Positions 13,344-21,965 of a stretch of DNA of 64,000 nt are shown in pieces (the first letter of the stretch is position 1; every line of letters starts with the position of its first letter). The notes beneath the pieces were generated by a model, which saw only the letters and a program-made list of their open reading frames with translations, was not told where the DNA came from and ran no database searches. Origin of the DNA: Sphingomonas sp. Ag1 (GTDB taxonomy: Bacteria; Pseudomonadota; Alphaproteobacteria; Sphingomonadales; Sphingomonadaceae); the NCBI RefSeq assembly GCF_000980895.1, contig NZ_LAZX01000088.1:62001-126000 (forward strand), read 5' to 3'. The translations under genes and the position numbers were made by a program.

Positions 13344-14564
13344 CTATGCTGCCTCCGCCTTGGGTGCGCGCGCGTGCTCCAGCTTCGGCTCGCGCGGCAT
13401 GCCGAGCCCCCGCTCGGCGATGATGTTCTTCTGGATCTGCGCGGTGCCGCCGCCGATGATGAGGCCGAGCTGGAACATGTAGTTCCACTGCCAGCTTCCG
13501 CCCGCCCGCTCGCGCCGGCTGCCGCCGTACAGCAGGCCGAGCTCCCCCATGGCGTCGATCGCCAGCGCCGAGATCTGGTGCGCCAGTTCGCACGACTGGA
13601 GCTTGACGATCAGCTTGGCGAGGCCGCCGGGTTCGCCCTTCAGCGAATTGGACAGCAGCCGCAGGCCGTTGAACTTCATCGCCGCGACTTCGGCCTGCAG
13701 CGCGATAAGCCGGTCGCGGAGCGTGGCGTTATCGATGGCGCGGGTGCCGTCGATCTCCTCCACATGCATCAGCTGCACGAGCGCGTTGAGTCGATTCTCC
13801 AGCGCCGCCGGATCGCCCAGCATGCCGCGCTCGTAGCCGAGTGTAGCGTTGGCTACCATCCAGCCTTGCCCACGCTGGCCGACGATCTGGTCGACAGGCA
13901 CGCGCACGTCGGTGAAGAAGGTCTCGTTAAACTCGGCGTGCCCCGTCATCGTGCGCAGCGGGCGCACCTCGATGCCCGGCGTCTTCATCGAGAAGATCAA
14001 GTAGCTGATCCCCGCGTGCTTGGGCGCGCCCGCCTCGGTCCGCACCAGGCAAAAGATCATGTCTGCCTGATGCGCGGTGCTAGTCCAGATTTTCTGCCCG
14101 TTGATGACGAACTCGCCATTCTCCTCGCGCGCGCTGGTGCGCAGCGCCGCCAGGTCCGAGCCGGCGCCCGGCTCGGAGTAGCCTTGGCACCAGACGATTT
14201 CGCCGCGCAGCGTCGGCGCGATCCAGCGGCGCTTCTGCTCCTCCGTGCCGAGCTCGAGCAGCGTCGGAACGAGCATCGAGATGCCCTGGTTCGACAGCCC
14301 GCCCGGCACGCCCGCCGCGGCGAACTCCTCGGCGATGATGCGCGAGGTGAGGATGTCGGGTTCGGCGCCGAAGCCGCCATATTCGCGCGGAATGGTGCGC
14401 GCGGTGTAGCCGTGTTCGAGCAGCAGCTGCTGCCACGCGACCGCGTCCGCCCCGGCGCGCTGCGCCGCGCCGGGCGCGGCCGGGGCACGGTGGCGGTTCT
14501 CGGCGATGAACGCGCGCAGCTCATCGCGGAACGCCTCGTATTCCGGGCCGTAACTCAGGTCCAT
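13344..14564 (-). CDS. Acyl-CoA dehydrogenase, first of a pair
   Basis: A 406-residue acyl-CoA dehydrogenase. The FAD-binding middle domain shows WCQGYSEPGAGSDLA and KIWTSTAHQAD. It catalyses alpha,beta-desaturation of an acyl-CoA in the cytosol. It is directly followed by the second dehydrogenase, whose ATG comes immediately after its stop. Length is normal for FadE-type enzymes in actinobacterial and proteobacterial steroid catabolism. Confidence 0.87.
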   Translation of the reverse strand: MDLSYGPEYEAFRDELRAFIAENRHRAPAAPGAAQRAGADAVAWQQLLLEHGYTARTIPREYGGFGAEPDILTSRIIAEEFAAAGVPGGLSNQGISMLVPTLLELGTEEQKRRWIAPTLRGEIVWCQGYSEPGAGSDLAALRTSAREENGEFVINGQKIWTSTAHQADMIFCLVRTEAGAPKHAGISYLIFSMKTPGIEVRPLRTMTGHAEFNETFFTDVRVPVDQIVGQRGQGWMVANATLGYERGMLGDPAALENRLNALVQLMHVEEIDGTRAIDNATLRDRLIALQAEVAAMKFNGLRLLSNSLKGEPGGLAKLIVKLQSCELAHQISALAIDAMGELGLLYGGSRRERAGGSWQWNYMFQLGLIIGGGTAQIQKNIIAERGLGMPREPKLEHARAPKAEAA

Positions 14565-14568
14565 CGGT

Positions 14569-15027
14569 TCACGCTCCTGCAGCTGGTGTGAAGACGGGCA
14601 GCCGAAACCCGTCGCCGATCGTTTCGAAGGCCAGCGCCACCGGCATGTCGAGCGCGAGCGTGGCAGGGTCGGCGCCGGTCAGCCGGGTCGCCATGCGGAC
14701 GCCCTCGTCCAGCTCGACCACCGCCGCTACATACGGCACGTCGGCCGCGAAGGCGGGGTGAAGCGCCTGGTGCGTCACCGTCCAGGAAAACAGCCGCCCG
14801 CGCCCGCTGCTCGGCTCCCAGGCGAACGACGGCGAGCCGCAGCGCGCGCACATGTAGCGGGGCAGGTGGCGCCACGTCCGGCACTCGCCGCACCGTTGGA
14901 AATGGAGCGTGCCGCCCTGGCAGCGCTGCCAGAACTCCTGCTCTACCGGATCCTGCGGGTGCGGCAACGGCTTGGGCGGCGAGACGGCGGGTGCCCGCAG
15001 CTTGGGCGCAATGTCGTCGTCGTTCAT
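14569..15027 (-). CDS. DUF35 OB-fold/zinc-ribbon acyl-CoA-binding protein
   Basis: A 152-residue protein with a rubredoxin-like zinc ribbon (CGEC and CARCG, two CxxC pairs) followed by an OB-fold (DUF35). DUF35 proteins partner with thiolase-fold proteins: in steroid side-chain catabolism a DUF35 domain binds the Ltp2 aldolase, and other members assist acetoacetyl-CoA synthases. It overlaps the thiolase-like gene by four bases, strongly supporting a complex. ATG 15027 was chosen for that overlap. Confidence 0.85.
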   Translation of the reverse strand: MNDDDIAPKLRAPAVSPPKPLPHPQDPVEQEFWQRCQGGTLHFQRCGECRTWRHLPRYMCARCGSPSFAWEPSSGRGRLFSWTVTHQALHPAFAADVPYVAAVVELDEGVRMATRLTGADPATLALDMPVALAFETIGDGFRLPVFTPAAGA

Positions 15028-16196
15028 GCGAACCTCCGCAGGATGGCGATGCTGCCGTCGCCCAGGTCGCCCCAGCCGGTGACGAGCCCCGTCTGTGCTC
15101 CCGGCACCTGGCGCTCGCCGCAGTCGTGCCGCAGCTGGCGCACGGCCTCGACGACGTGGTTGAGCCCCCACACGTGCGCCTCGCTCAGCAGCCCGCCATG
15201 GGTGTTGAGCGGAAAGCGCCCGCCGAGCTCGATCTGCCCGTCACGCACGAAGTCGAGCGCGCCGCCCGGCTCGCAATAGCCCATCGCCTCCAGCTGGAGC
15301 AGCACGACGTAGGTGAAGCAGTCGTAGACCTGGAGGAAATCCATCTCCTCGCGGCGCACACCGGCCATTTCGAAGGCCTTGGGCGCGGCGTAGCTCAGCC
15401 CGATCTTGAACGGATCCGGGCGCGAGGGGATATCGTCCGCGGGATAGGGATGCCCCTCGGCGGCGCCTGCGATTGTGACGGGCACATGCGGCATGTCGCG
15501 CGCGCGGTCGGTGCGCGAGACGACGACCGCGCACGCGCCGTCGGTCTCGAGGCAGCAGTCGTAGAGCCGGAACGGCTCCGACACCATCCGGGCGTCGTGG
15601 TAGGTTTCCCAGTCGAGCGGCCGGCCGTAGGTGAACGCCTTCGGATTGAGTTGCGCATGCCGTCGGCACGCCATCGCCACCGCCCCCATGGCTTCCGGAC
15701 CGACGCCGTGGAGCTGCGAATGCCGGGTCGCCAGCCAGGCATACATCTGCACCGGCAGGAACACGCCATAGGGCATGTAATACCCGCGGATCGTGTTGGT
15801 CAGCGTGTTCATGTTCATCGGCCGCGTGGGCGGAGCGCCCGGCTTGGGCCGCAGCGCGGAGAAGCCGTTCCAGCCGAGCGTGACGAGCACGTGGTCGCAC
15901 AGCCCCGCCGCGATCGCGATCGCCGCATGCTGGAGCGCGGTCGTCGGACTCGCGCCGCCCATGTGGACGGTCGCGGCGTAGCGCAGCACGTCGTTGCCGA
16001 GGTTCGCCGCCAGTTCCTCCGACGTGGTGTAGATGGGCGGCGGCACCATGCCGTCGATGTCGGACGGGCGCAGCCCCGCGTCCGCGATCGCGCGCCGCGA
16101 CGCCTCCAGCATCATGTCCACCGCGGTGCGCTCGGTGCCCTTGACGTAATCGGTTTCCCCGACGCCGGTGATCGCCGCCTTGTCCGAGAAGGTCAT
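15024..16196 (-). CDS. Thiolase-fold lipid-transfer/aldolase protein (Ltp2-like)
   Basis: A 390-residue thiolase-superfamily protein. The site that carries the nucleophilic Cys in true thiolases reads HMGGAS (residues 78-83), so Claisen chemistry is unlikely. This matches Ltp2-type proteins, which lack the Cys and act as retro-aldolases with a DUF35 partner, cleaving beta-hydroxyacyl-CoA side chains. The YDCFT segment resembles the conserved Tyr region of that group. AGGAGGG before ATG 16196 fixes the start. It is encoded directly before its presumed DUF35 partner. Confidence 0.8.
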   Translation of the reverse strand: MTFSDKAAITGVGETDYVKGTERTAVDMMLEASRRAIADAGLRPSDIDGMVPPPIYTTSEELAANLGNDVLRYAATVHMGGASPTTALQHAAIAIAAGLCDHVLVTLGWNGFSALRPKPGAPPTRPMNMNTLTNTIRGYYMPYGVFLPVQMYAWLATRHSQLHGVGPEAMGAVAMACRRHAQLNPKAFTYGRPLDWETYHDARMVSEPFRLYDCCLETDGACAVVVSRTDRARDMPHVPVTIAGAAEGHPYPADDIPSRPDPFKIGLSYAAPKAFEMAGVRREEMDFLQVYDCFTYVVLLQLEAMGYCEPGGALDFVRDGQIELGGRFPLNTHGGLLSEAHVWGLNHVVEAVRQLRHDCGERQVPGAQTGLVTGWGDLGDGSIAILRRFA

Positions 16197-16225
16197 ATCT
16201 GTCCCTCCTGTACCAGCCGCGACCC

Positions 16226-17362
16226 TCAGCGGAGGCCCGCCGCGCGGCCGAGCGCGCGCTCGGCATCGGCGACGAGGTCGCGCATCACCTCGGCGGCGGG
16301 GCGCACGGCGTGGATCAGCCCCATGCCCTGCCCGGCGAAGCCCGGGATGATGTCCTTGCGCTTCGCACGGATGCCCGACGCCATCACCGGACCGGCGATC
16401 ATCGACTGGTATGGCATCGGCAGCGGCTCCTTGCCCGCCGCCACCCAGGCGTCGGCCCACTTGCTGCGGATCATGCGGGCAGGCTTGCCCGTGATCGAGC
16501 GGCTTACCACGGTATCGGCATCGCCGCTGTCGACGATCGCTTCCTTCTGGAAGTCCTCGATCCCTGCCTCCTCCGTCGCAAGGAACGCGGTGCCGACCCA
16601 GGCGCCCTCGGCGCCCAGCATGAAGGCCGCGGCCACACCGCGCCCGTCGGAGATGCCGCCAGCGCCGAGCACCGGCACCCGGTCCCCCACGGCATCGACG
16701 ACCTGCGGGATGAGCGAGATGGTGCCGATCGGCGAATTATGCCCGCCGCCGTCGTGCCCCTGCGCCACGATCACGTCGATGCCCGACTCCACCACCTGCA
16801 GCGCGTGCTTCACCTTGCCGACGACCGCCATGACGACCGTGCCGTTGGCGTGGAGTCGATCCATCCACGGCCCCGGATTGCCGAGCCCCGCCGCGTAGAC
16901 GGGCACCTTCTCCTCGACGACGACCTCCATCTGGGCCTCGAAGAACTCCTTGGAGAACAGCGCCGCGCCGCCGTTTGCCGCACCCTCCGTGACGGCGCGG
17001 CCGGAATCACGCGCGACGATCTCCAGCCCCTCGCGCTCCATGAAGTCGCGCGTGAACGCCTGATAGTCGGCGAGCACCGCGCGCGGGTCCGCCGGCGCGG
17101 CCCCGGTTTGCGGCGCCGAGCCGCGCCGCACCGAGGCGGGCAGGAGCGTGTCGACGCCGAACGGCTTGTCGGTCAGCGCGCGCGTTTCGCGGATCCACGC
17201 GCGGAGCTGCTCGGGTGAGCACGCTGCCGCGCCGAGCACGCCCAGCCCGCCCGCGTTGGACACCGCCGCCGCCAGTCGCGGGACGCTTGCCCCGCCCATG
17301 CCGGCCAGGACGATCGGATAGTCGATGCCGAGCATCCCGCAGATTCGGCTGTTCAGGGCCAT
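16226..17362 (-). CDS. Nitronate monooxygenase-family flavoprotein
   Basis: A 378-residue FMN TIM-barrel protein of the nitronate monooxygenase/2-nitropropane dioxygenase family ([12 protein letters not shown] at the N-terminus, [14 protein letters not shown] and [14 protein letters not shown] phosphate-binding loops). Many proteins of this family in fatty-acid and steroid clusters are not true nitronate oxidases but act on enoyl-CoA-like or other substrates, so the family name should be read loosely. ATG 17362 has GGGAGAG upstream. It is the first gene of the minus-strand catabolic operon. Confidence 0.82.
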   Translation of the reverse strand: MALNSRICGMLGIDYPIVLAGMGGASVPRLAAAVSNAGGLGVLGAAACSPEQLRAWIRETRALTDKPFGVDTLLPASVRRGSAPQTGAAPADPRAVLADYQAFTRDFMEREGLEIVARDSGRAVTEGAANGGAALFSKEFFEAQMEVVVEEKVPVYAAGLGNPGPWMDRLHANGTVVMAVVGKVKHALQVVESGIDVIVAQGHDGGGHNSPIGTISLIPQVVDAVGDRVPVLGAGGISDGRGVAAAFMLGAEGAWVGTAFLATEEAGIEDFQKEAIVDSGDADTVVSRSITGKPARMIRSKWADAWVAAGKEPLPMPYQSMIAGPVMASGIRAKRKDIIPGFAGQGMGLIHAVRPAAEVMRDLVADAERALGRAAGLR

Positions 17363-17408
17363 TGTCCGTCTCTCCCACATCGTTCTCGTTGCTGATCTAC
17401 TCCGGCGG

Positions 17409-18173
17409 CTACGCCTCGAACGCCTGGGTCCAGCGCACCTTCTGATCCATCAGGTCGGGGCTGCGCCGCCCGAGATACTCCGCCGATCCCTCGACGAGCC
17501 GTTCCATCTCGCGCCGCGCCGTGACCGCGTCGCGCAGCCGCACCGCATGGACGACGCGCGCGAGGCGACGAACCTGGTTCTCGCGCTCGTGCTCGGAATA
17601 GCCGAGCTGGCGCGAAAGGTCGCGGGTCAGCAGATGCAGCGCGGACGTGAGCAACCCGAACAGCGGATTGCCGCTCGCCCATGCCAGAAGGTCGTGGAAG
17701 CGCCGGTTGGTTTCCTCGAACAGCATCGATTCCACCTGCTGCTCGAGATCGGCGAAGCAGCTTGCCAGCGCCATCAGATCCGCCGCCGTTGCGCGCCGGG
17801 CAGCGTGAGAGGCCGCCCGCGGGGCCAGCGCCTCGCGCAGCTCGATCAGCGCGCGCAGGTCGGTGCCGACGAAGTGCAGTACGAGCGCAAGCGAACTCGT
17901 GAAATCGCCAATCTGCGGCCGCGCGACCACCGGCCCGCCGCCTCGACCGGGCTGCAGGTGGAGCACGCCCTGCAGTTCCAGAAAACGCAGCGCCTCACGC
18001 AATGTGGCGCGGGCGACTTCGTACCGCGCGAGCATGTCGTGCTCCGGAGGCAGCCGGTCGCCGACCTGGCGTGCGTCGGCCTCGATGTCGTGCACGATCG
18101 CCTGCGCCACGCGAAGCGCGCGCTTGCCCCTTGCGAACGAGAGCGCCTCGCCCTGCTCATCCACGTCCGGCAT
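17409..18173 (-). CDS. GntR-family (FadR/FCD) transcriptional regulator
   Basis: A 254-residue GntR regulator with an N-terminal winged helix-turn-helix (LPPEHDMLARYEVARATLRE) and a C-terminal helical FCD ligand-binding domain. Such proteins usually repress fatty-acid or other acyl-CoA catabolic operons and are released by the acyl-CoA. It is transcribed toward the catabolic operon and away from the enoyl-CoA hydratase gene, and probably controls both sides. ATG 18173 is preceded by AAGGA. Confidence 0.83.
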   Translation of the reverse strand: MPDVDEQGEALSFARGKRALRVAQAIVHDIEADARQVGDRLPPEHDMLARYEVARATLREALRFLELQGVLHLQPGRGGGPVVARPQIGDFTSSLALVLHFVGTDLRALIELREALAPRAASHAARRATAADLMALASCFADLEQQVESMLFEETNRRFHDLLAWASGNPLFGLLTSALHLLTRDLSRQLGYSEHERENQVRRLARVVHAVRLRDAVTARREMERLVEGSAEYLGRRSPDLMDQKVRWTQAFEA

Positions 18174-18250
18174 CAATGAATCCTTATCATGGTTTTATGT
18201 TGCTCCACTGCTTTATCTTTGTCCAGCGGCAAATTGCTGCCGTCGCCGGC

Positions 18251-18276
18251 TTGCAAGGCTATTAAAAGGGTATAAT
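18251..18276 (+). promoter_or_regulatory. Candidate promoter of the enoyl-CoA hydratase operon
   Basis: A perfect TATAAT lies at 18271-18276. TTGCAA at 18251-18256 is a possible -35 box, but the 14-base spacer is short. The region lies between the divergent FadR-type regulator and hydratase genes, so regulator binding here is likely. Confidence 0.35.
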
Positions 18277-18299
18277 GTTAAAGCGCGGGAGGGGAATTG

Positions 18300-19109
18300 A
18301 TGACCGACAACGCAGCCTGGATGGAAACCGATGGATATATCGCCATCATCCATCTCAACCGACCCGCGGCGCGCAACGCGCTTGATCCGCAGATGCTGGT
18401 GGAACTGGCCGACTGCTGGAGCAGGGTGCGCGACGCCGCCGAGATCCGCGTCGCGGTCGTGACCGGCACCGGCGACGCCTTCTGCTCGGGTGCCGACCTC
18501 GGCCGCCTTATCCCGCTCGTCAGCGGCGGGCGACCGCCGGAGGACGAGTGGGATCGCCGCGTGCTCGCTGACCGCGATATTCTCGGCACCGCGCTGCTGC
18601 GCACATTTGACGTCGTCAAGCCGGTGATCGCCGCCATCAACGGGCATGCGATCGCAGGCGGCATGGAACTGGTCCAGGGTACAGATCTCAGGATCGCATC
18701 GAGCGCCGCGCGCTTCGGCGTGCAGGAGGTCAAATGGGCGATCTTCCCGGGCGGGGGATCGACGGTGCGACTGCCGCGCCAGCTTCCCTTTGCGCGCGCG
18801 ATGGAATTGCTGCTCACCGGCGATCTGATCGATGCCGGAACCGCGCTCGACTATGGCTTCCTCAACCGCGTCGTTGCGCCGGAGGAGGTGCTGCCTGCGG
18901 CGCTCGACTTCGCGCGACGGATCGCCGCCAACGGCCCGATCGCGGTGCAGGCGATCCGCGCGTCGGCGCGCGCCTGTATCGGGCGGCCGGAGAGCGAAGG
19001 CATGAACCTCGAGTCGGGCTTCGCCGCGCCGGTGTTCCGAACTGAAGACGCGCGCGAAGGTCCGCGCGCCTTCATGGAAAAGCGTACACCCGTTTTCAAG
19101 GGACGTTGA
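18300..19109 (+). CDS. Enoyl-CoA hydratase/isomerase (crotonase family)
   Basis: A 269-residue crotonase-fold protein. The oxyanion holes are seen around FCSGADLGRL and INGHAIAGGMELVQGTD, with a Glu near GVQEVKW as a candidate catalytic residue; the second catalytic position reads PGGGS rather than the usual Glu, so the exact reaction (hydratase, isomerase or other) is open. ATG 18300 lies five bases after GGGAGGGG; TTG 18297 is an alternative. It begins a plus-strand set with a thioesterase and a NUDIX gene, next to the acyl-CoA operon. Confidence 0.85.
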   Translation: MTDNAAWMETDGYIAIIHLNRPAARNALDPQMLVELADCWSRVRDAAEIRVAVVTGTGDAFCSGADLGRLIPLVSGGRPPEDEWDRRVLADRDILGTALLRTFDVVKPVIAAINGHAIAGGMELVQGTDLRIASSAARFGVQEVKWAIFPGGGSTVRLPRQLPFARAMELLLTGDLIDAGTALDYGFLNRVVAPEEVLPAALDFARRIAANGPIAVQAIRASARACIGRPESEGMNLESGFAAPVFRTEDAREGPRAFMEKRTPVFKGR

Positions 19110-19110
19110 G

Positions 19111-19560
19111 ATGGTTGACGAGGCATCCTCGGGTATCGCGAACGGGCTGGCGGGCGCCGCATTGCAAGGCGCGCTCTCGATCGCGCCGTTCCACGCCTGG
19201 CTCGGGCTTCGCGTCGAGGACGTGACAGACGGTGTCCTTCACCTCAGCATGCCGTGGCGCGACGAGATCGTATCGAATCCGCGGATCCCGTCCGTGCATG
19301 GCGGCGTGCTCGCCAGCCTGATCGATCTCGCCGGCATGTATGTCCTGCTGACGAGGACGCGTGCGGTCAGCGCCACCGCGTCGCTCCACGTCGATTATCA
19401 CCGTCCGGCAAGCGGCGGCCCGCTTCACATCCACGCGCGCGTCGTGAAGATAGGACGGACGCTGTCGGTCGCGGACAGCGAGGTGCGCTCGCCCGACGAC
19501 GTGCTGCTCGCCAGCGGTCGCGGTTCGTATCTCATGCGGGACGGCGGCATCGCGACATGA
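19111..19560 (+). CDS. Hotdog-fold acyl-CoA thioesterase (PaaI type)
   Basis: A 149-residue PaaI-like thioesterase. VHGGVLASLIDLAG holds the HGG and the core helix, and TASLHVDYHRPA is the following strand. It starts one base after the hydratase stop, so the two are co-transcribed. It probably releases CoA from an intermediate or stalled acyl-CoA of the neighbouring pathway. Confidence 0.82.
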   Translation: MVDEASSGIANGLAGAALQGALSIAPFHAWLGLRVEDVTDGVLHLSMPWRDEIVSNPRIPSVHGGVLASLIDLAGMYVLLTRTRAVSATASLHVDYHRPASGGPLHIHARVVKIGRTLSVADSEVRSPDDVLLASGRGSYLMRDGGIAT

Positions 19561-19583
19561 CCGTGCAGAGAATAGGAGAGATC

Positions 19584-20390
19584 ATGAGCATCGAGACCGC
19601 GTCGGCGGACGCCAGGCGCACTCCGGCCGAGCCGCGACCGGCCGGCACCATCCTGCTGCTGCGGGATGTGCCCGAATATCAGGTGCTCATGGTGCGACGA
19701 CACCACCAGATCGATTTCGCCTCGGGAGCGCTGGTGTTCCCGGGAGGCAAGATGCACCCCGGTGACGACGATCCGCGCTGGCGCGATCACGTAACCGGGT
19801 GGGACGAAATCGACGCGACCCAGCGCGCGCTGCGCATCGGCGCCATCCGCGAGGCGTTCGAGGAAGCGGGGATCCTGCTGGCCAACTATCCCGACGGCCG
19901 CGGCTTCTCCAGTGTATGCGACGCCGAGGCCCGCCGGAAGGTCGATACCGGGGAACTCGCCTTCCTCGATGTCGTCGCCGGATTGGGGGTGAAGCTCTCG
20001 CTGACCGCCCTGACCGTTTTCGCCCGCTGGATCACTCCAGAAATGATGCCGAAGCGGTTCGACACCTGGTTCTACGCTGCCCCCGCTCCGGCCGACCAGG
20101 TCGCGATCTGCGACGGACATGAAACGGTCGATGCCGAGTGGATCGCGCCAGAGTCGGTCCTGGACCTCGCCCGAAGCGGCGCCCGAACCGTGATCTTCCC
20201 CACCTTGATGAACGTGAAGCTGCTGGCCGAGGCCGAGAGCGCAGCGGATTGCCTCGCCCGAGCGGAGGCACGTCCGCTGGTCACCGTGCTCCCGCAGATC
20301 GAGACACGGGACGGAGAGCGCGTTCTGACCATTCCGCTCGATGCTGGCTATGGTGAAGTCACACAGAGTTTGACTGAGCTCAGGGCCTGA
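19584..20390 (+). CDS. NUDIX hydrolase, NUDT19-like
   Basis: A 268-residue NUDIX protein. The box is split: FPGGK is separated by an insertion from the catalytic helix REAFEEAGILL, an arrangement known from NUDT19/NUDT7-like CoA diphosphatases. A role in degrading CoA or acyl-CoA fits the operon. ATG 19584 has AGGAGA just upstream and is preferred over ATG 19557. An intrinsic terminator follows at 20427. Confidence 0.8.
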   Translation: MSIETASADARRTPAEPRPAGTILLLRDVPEYQVLMVRRHHQIDFASGALVFPGGKMHPGDDDPRWRDHVTGWDEIDATQRALRIGAIREAFEEAGILLANYPDGRGFSSVCDAEARRKVDTGELAFLDVVAGLGVKLSLTALTVFARWITPEMMPKRFDTWFYAAPAPADQVAICDGHETVDAEWIAPESVLDLARSGARTVIFPTLMNVKLLAEAESAADCLARAEARPLVTVLPQIETRDGERVLTIPLDAGYGEVTQSLTELRA

Positions 20391-20426
20391 CATCCCAGGT
20401 TCCGACTATTGCAGAACCTCCCCATG

Positions 20427-20457
20427 CCGCTCTGGCAAAACAGAGCGGCCTTTTCTT
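20427..20457 (+). terminator. Intrinsic terminator after the NUDIX gene
   Basis: A perfect 9-bp stem (GCCGCTCTG and CAGAGCGGC) with a GCAAAA loop is followed by CTTTTCTT. Position and structure fit rho-independent termination of the hydratase-thioesterase-NUDIX transcript. Confidence 0.8.
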
Positions 20458-20726
20458 GGGACTTTGGCCTGACACCTGGAAGTTGCCGAAGGCCGACGTT
20501 TCGCGTCGGCTGGCGCCCGGCCAGATCGAGATCAGGATCTGCACATACCGACCGTCACATCTTGGGTGGCGGCGAGACACAATTCGAACGTGGTTTGGCC
20601 AGCGTCGGATTAGCTTCCCGACGCGACTCATTCGGGCGTCATATGTGCGACGCCCGGAATGTCTGTAGCGTTACTCTCGAGCTCCGACTATGCTACGGTT
20701 CGGTTTACATTTGACGGGACGGCAGG
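20458..20726. promoter_or_regulatory. Leader of the efflux operon with a TetR half-site
   Basis: No gene is supported here. At 20695-20708 the sequence ACGGTTCGGTTTAC is the reverse complement of the left 14 bases of the candidate operator at 7125, with one mismatch. It lies 19 bases before the GTG start of the efflux adaptor gene, a position suited to repression. MarR control from the gene at the end of the same operon is equally possible. Confidence 0.4.
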
Positions 20727-21965
20727 GTGGCTGACGATCGGGCTGAGAACCACGAAAACAAAGTGAGACATGACGACCCGGACGCGAATTTTCACCCAGA
20801 ATCCAGGTCGGAGGACGGTTCCGAGGAGATGAATGGCGAAAAGAAGCCGTCGCTTCTCGAGCGCTACCCCATCATTCGCTACGTCCTCATCGCCGCGCTT
20901 GTCGCCGGCATCATCGCGGCTATCGTTTGGTACATGAATTACCGCGCGAGCGGCCAGTTCCTGCAGTCGACCAACAACGCCTATGTGCGCGCGGACTTCG
21001 TGACCGTCTCGCCGAAGGTGGGCGGCTATGTCGAGCGTGTTCTCGTCGCCGACAACCAGCCTGTCCGTCGCGGTCAGCTGCTCGCCGTGCTCGATCCTCG
21101 CGACTACCGCGCCAATGTCGAAGAGGCGCAAGCCCAGATCGCCGCAGCCGGCGCCAACATCACCACTGCGCGCCGGACACTTGATGAGCAACAGGCCACG
21201 GTCGCCCAGGCGGCCGCCCAGGTCGCGAGCGCCGAGGCTGCCGCCGCAGCGGCAGAGAACGAGGTAAGACGCTACGAACCGCTCACCCGGACAGGGGCGG
21301 AATCGCGTGAGCGGCTGGCAAGCCTGGTGCTTCAGCGTGACCGGGCTGCCGCGGAGCTGCGCGCGCAGCGAGCGGCCTACCTCGCCGCCCGTCGCAGTGT
21401 TGCAACCCAAGCGGCTCGCATCGGTCAGGCGGAGGCGCAGCGTGGCACCGCGCAGGCGCAGCTTGCGCGCGCCTCGACGGACCTCGGGGCCGTCGAGATC
21501 CGCAGCAGCATCGACGGCGTTGTCGCCGACAAGGCCGTCCGGGCTGGGCAATATGTCCAGCCGGCGACCCGGCTGATGTCGGTGGTGCCAGTCGATCAAC
21601 TCTACATCGAGGCGAACTTCAAGGAAACTCAGGTCGCGCTGATGCGCGTCGGGCAGCCCGTGACCATCAAGGTGGATGCACTGGACGGTGCCGAACTGCG
21701 AGGCCGGGTCGCCAGTTTTTCTCCGGGGACGGGCGCGCAGTTTTCACTCATCCCGCCCGAGAACGCGACCGGGAACTTCACCAAGATTGTCCAGCGCGTG
21801 CCCGTGCGGATCAGCATCGAGGCGGGTCCGGAGGCGCGGCGGGTGCTGCGTCCCGGACTGTCGGTGGAGGTGACGGTCGACACGATCGGCGCCAAGGGAA
21901 GCCGGGAACGAATCAAGCAGGAAACCGAGCGGCTGAAGCGCGGCGAGACGCAGGGCGCGCGCTGA
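20727..21965 (+). CDS. HlyD/EmrA-family efflux adaptor
   Basis: A 412-residue periplasmic adaptor. A polar N-terminal stretch is followed by one membrane anchor (about residues 50-70), the first half of the lipoyl domain (FVTVSPKVGGYVERVLV), a long Ala/Gln/Arg-rich coiled-coil hairpin, the second lipoyl half (IRSSIDGVVADKAVRAGQYV) and a beta-barrel domain. It connects an inner-membrane MFS pump to an outer-membrane channel. GTG 20727 is the longest start; a later Met near residue 35 is possible. Its stop overlaps the pump gene by one base. Confidence 0.87.
   Translation: MADDRAENHENKVRHDDPDANFHPESRSEDGSEEMNGEKKPSLLERYPIIRYVLIAALVAGIIAAIVWYMNYRASGQFLQSTNNAYVRADFVTVSPKVGGYVERVLVADNQPVRRGQLLAVLDPRDYRANVEEAQAQIAAAGANITTARRTLDEQQATVAQAAAQVASAEAAAAAAENEVRRYEPLTRTGAESRERLASLVLQRDRAAAELRAQRAAYLAARRSVATQAARIGQAEAQRGTAQAQLARASTDLGAVEIRSSIDGVVADKAVRAGQYVQPATRLMSVVPVDQLYIEANFKETQVALMRVGQPVTIKVDALDGAELRGRVASFSPGTGAQFSLIPPENATGNFTKIVQRVPVRISIEAGPEARRVLRPGLSVEVTVDTIGAKGSRERIKQETERLKRGETQGAR

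Noticed and set aside
13161..14591. A 476-codon plus-strand frame opposite the acyl-CoA dehydrogenases
   Set aside because: Antisense to two recognisable dehydrogenases, without domain features or a ribosome site.
14991..16898. A 635-codon plus-strand frame opposite the thiolase-like and NMO genes
   Set aside because: Covers parts of three real minus-strand genes and has no recognisable fold.
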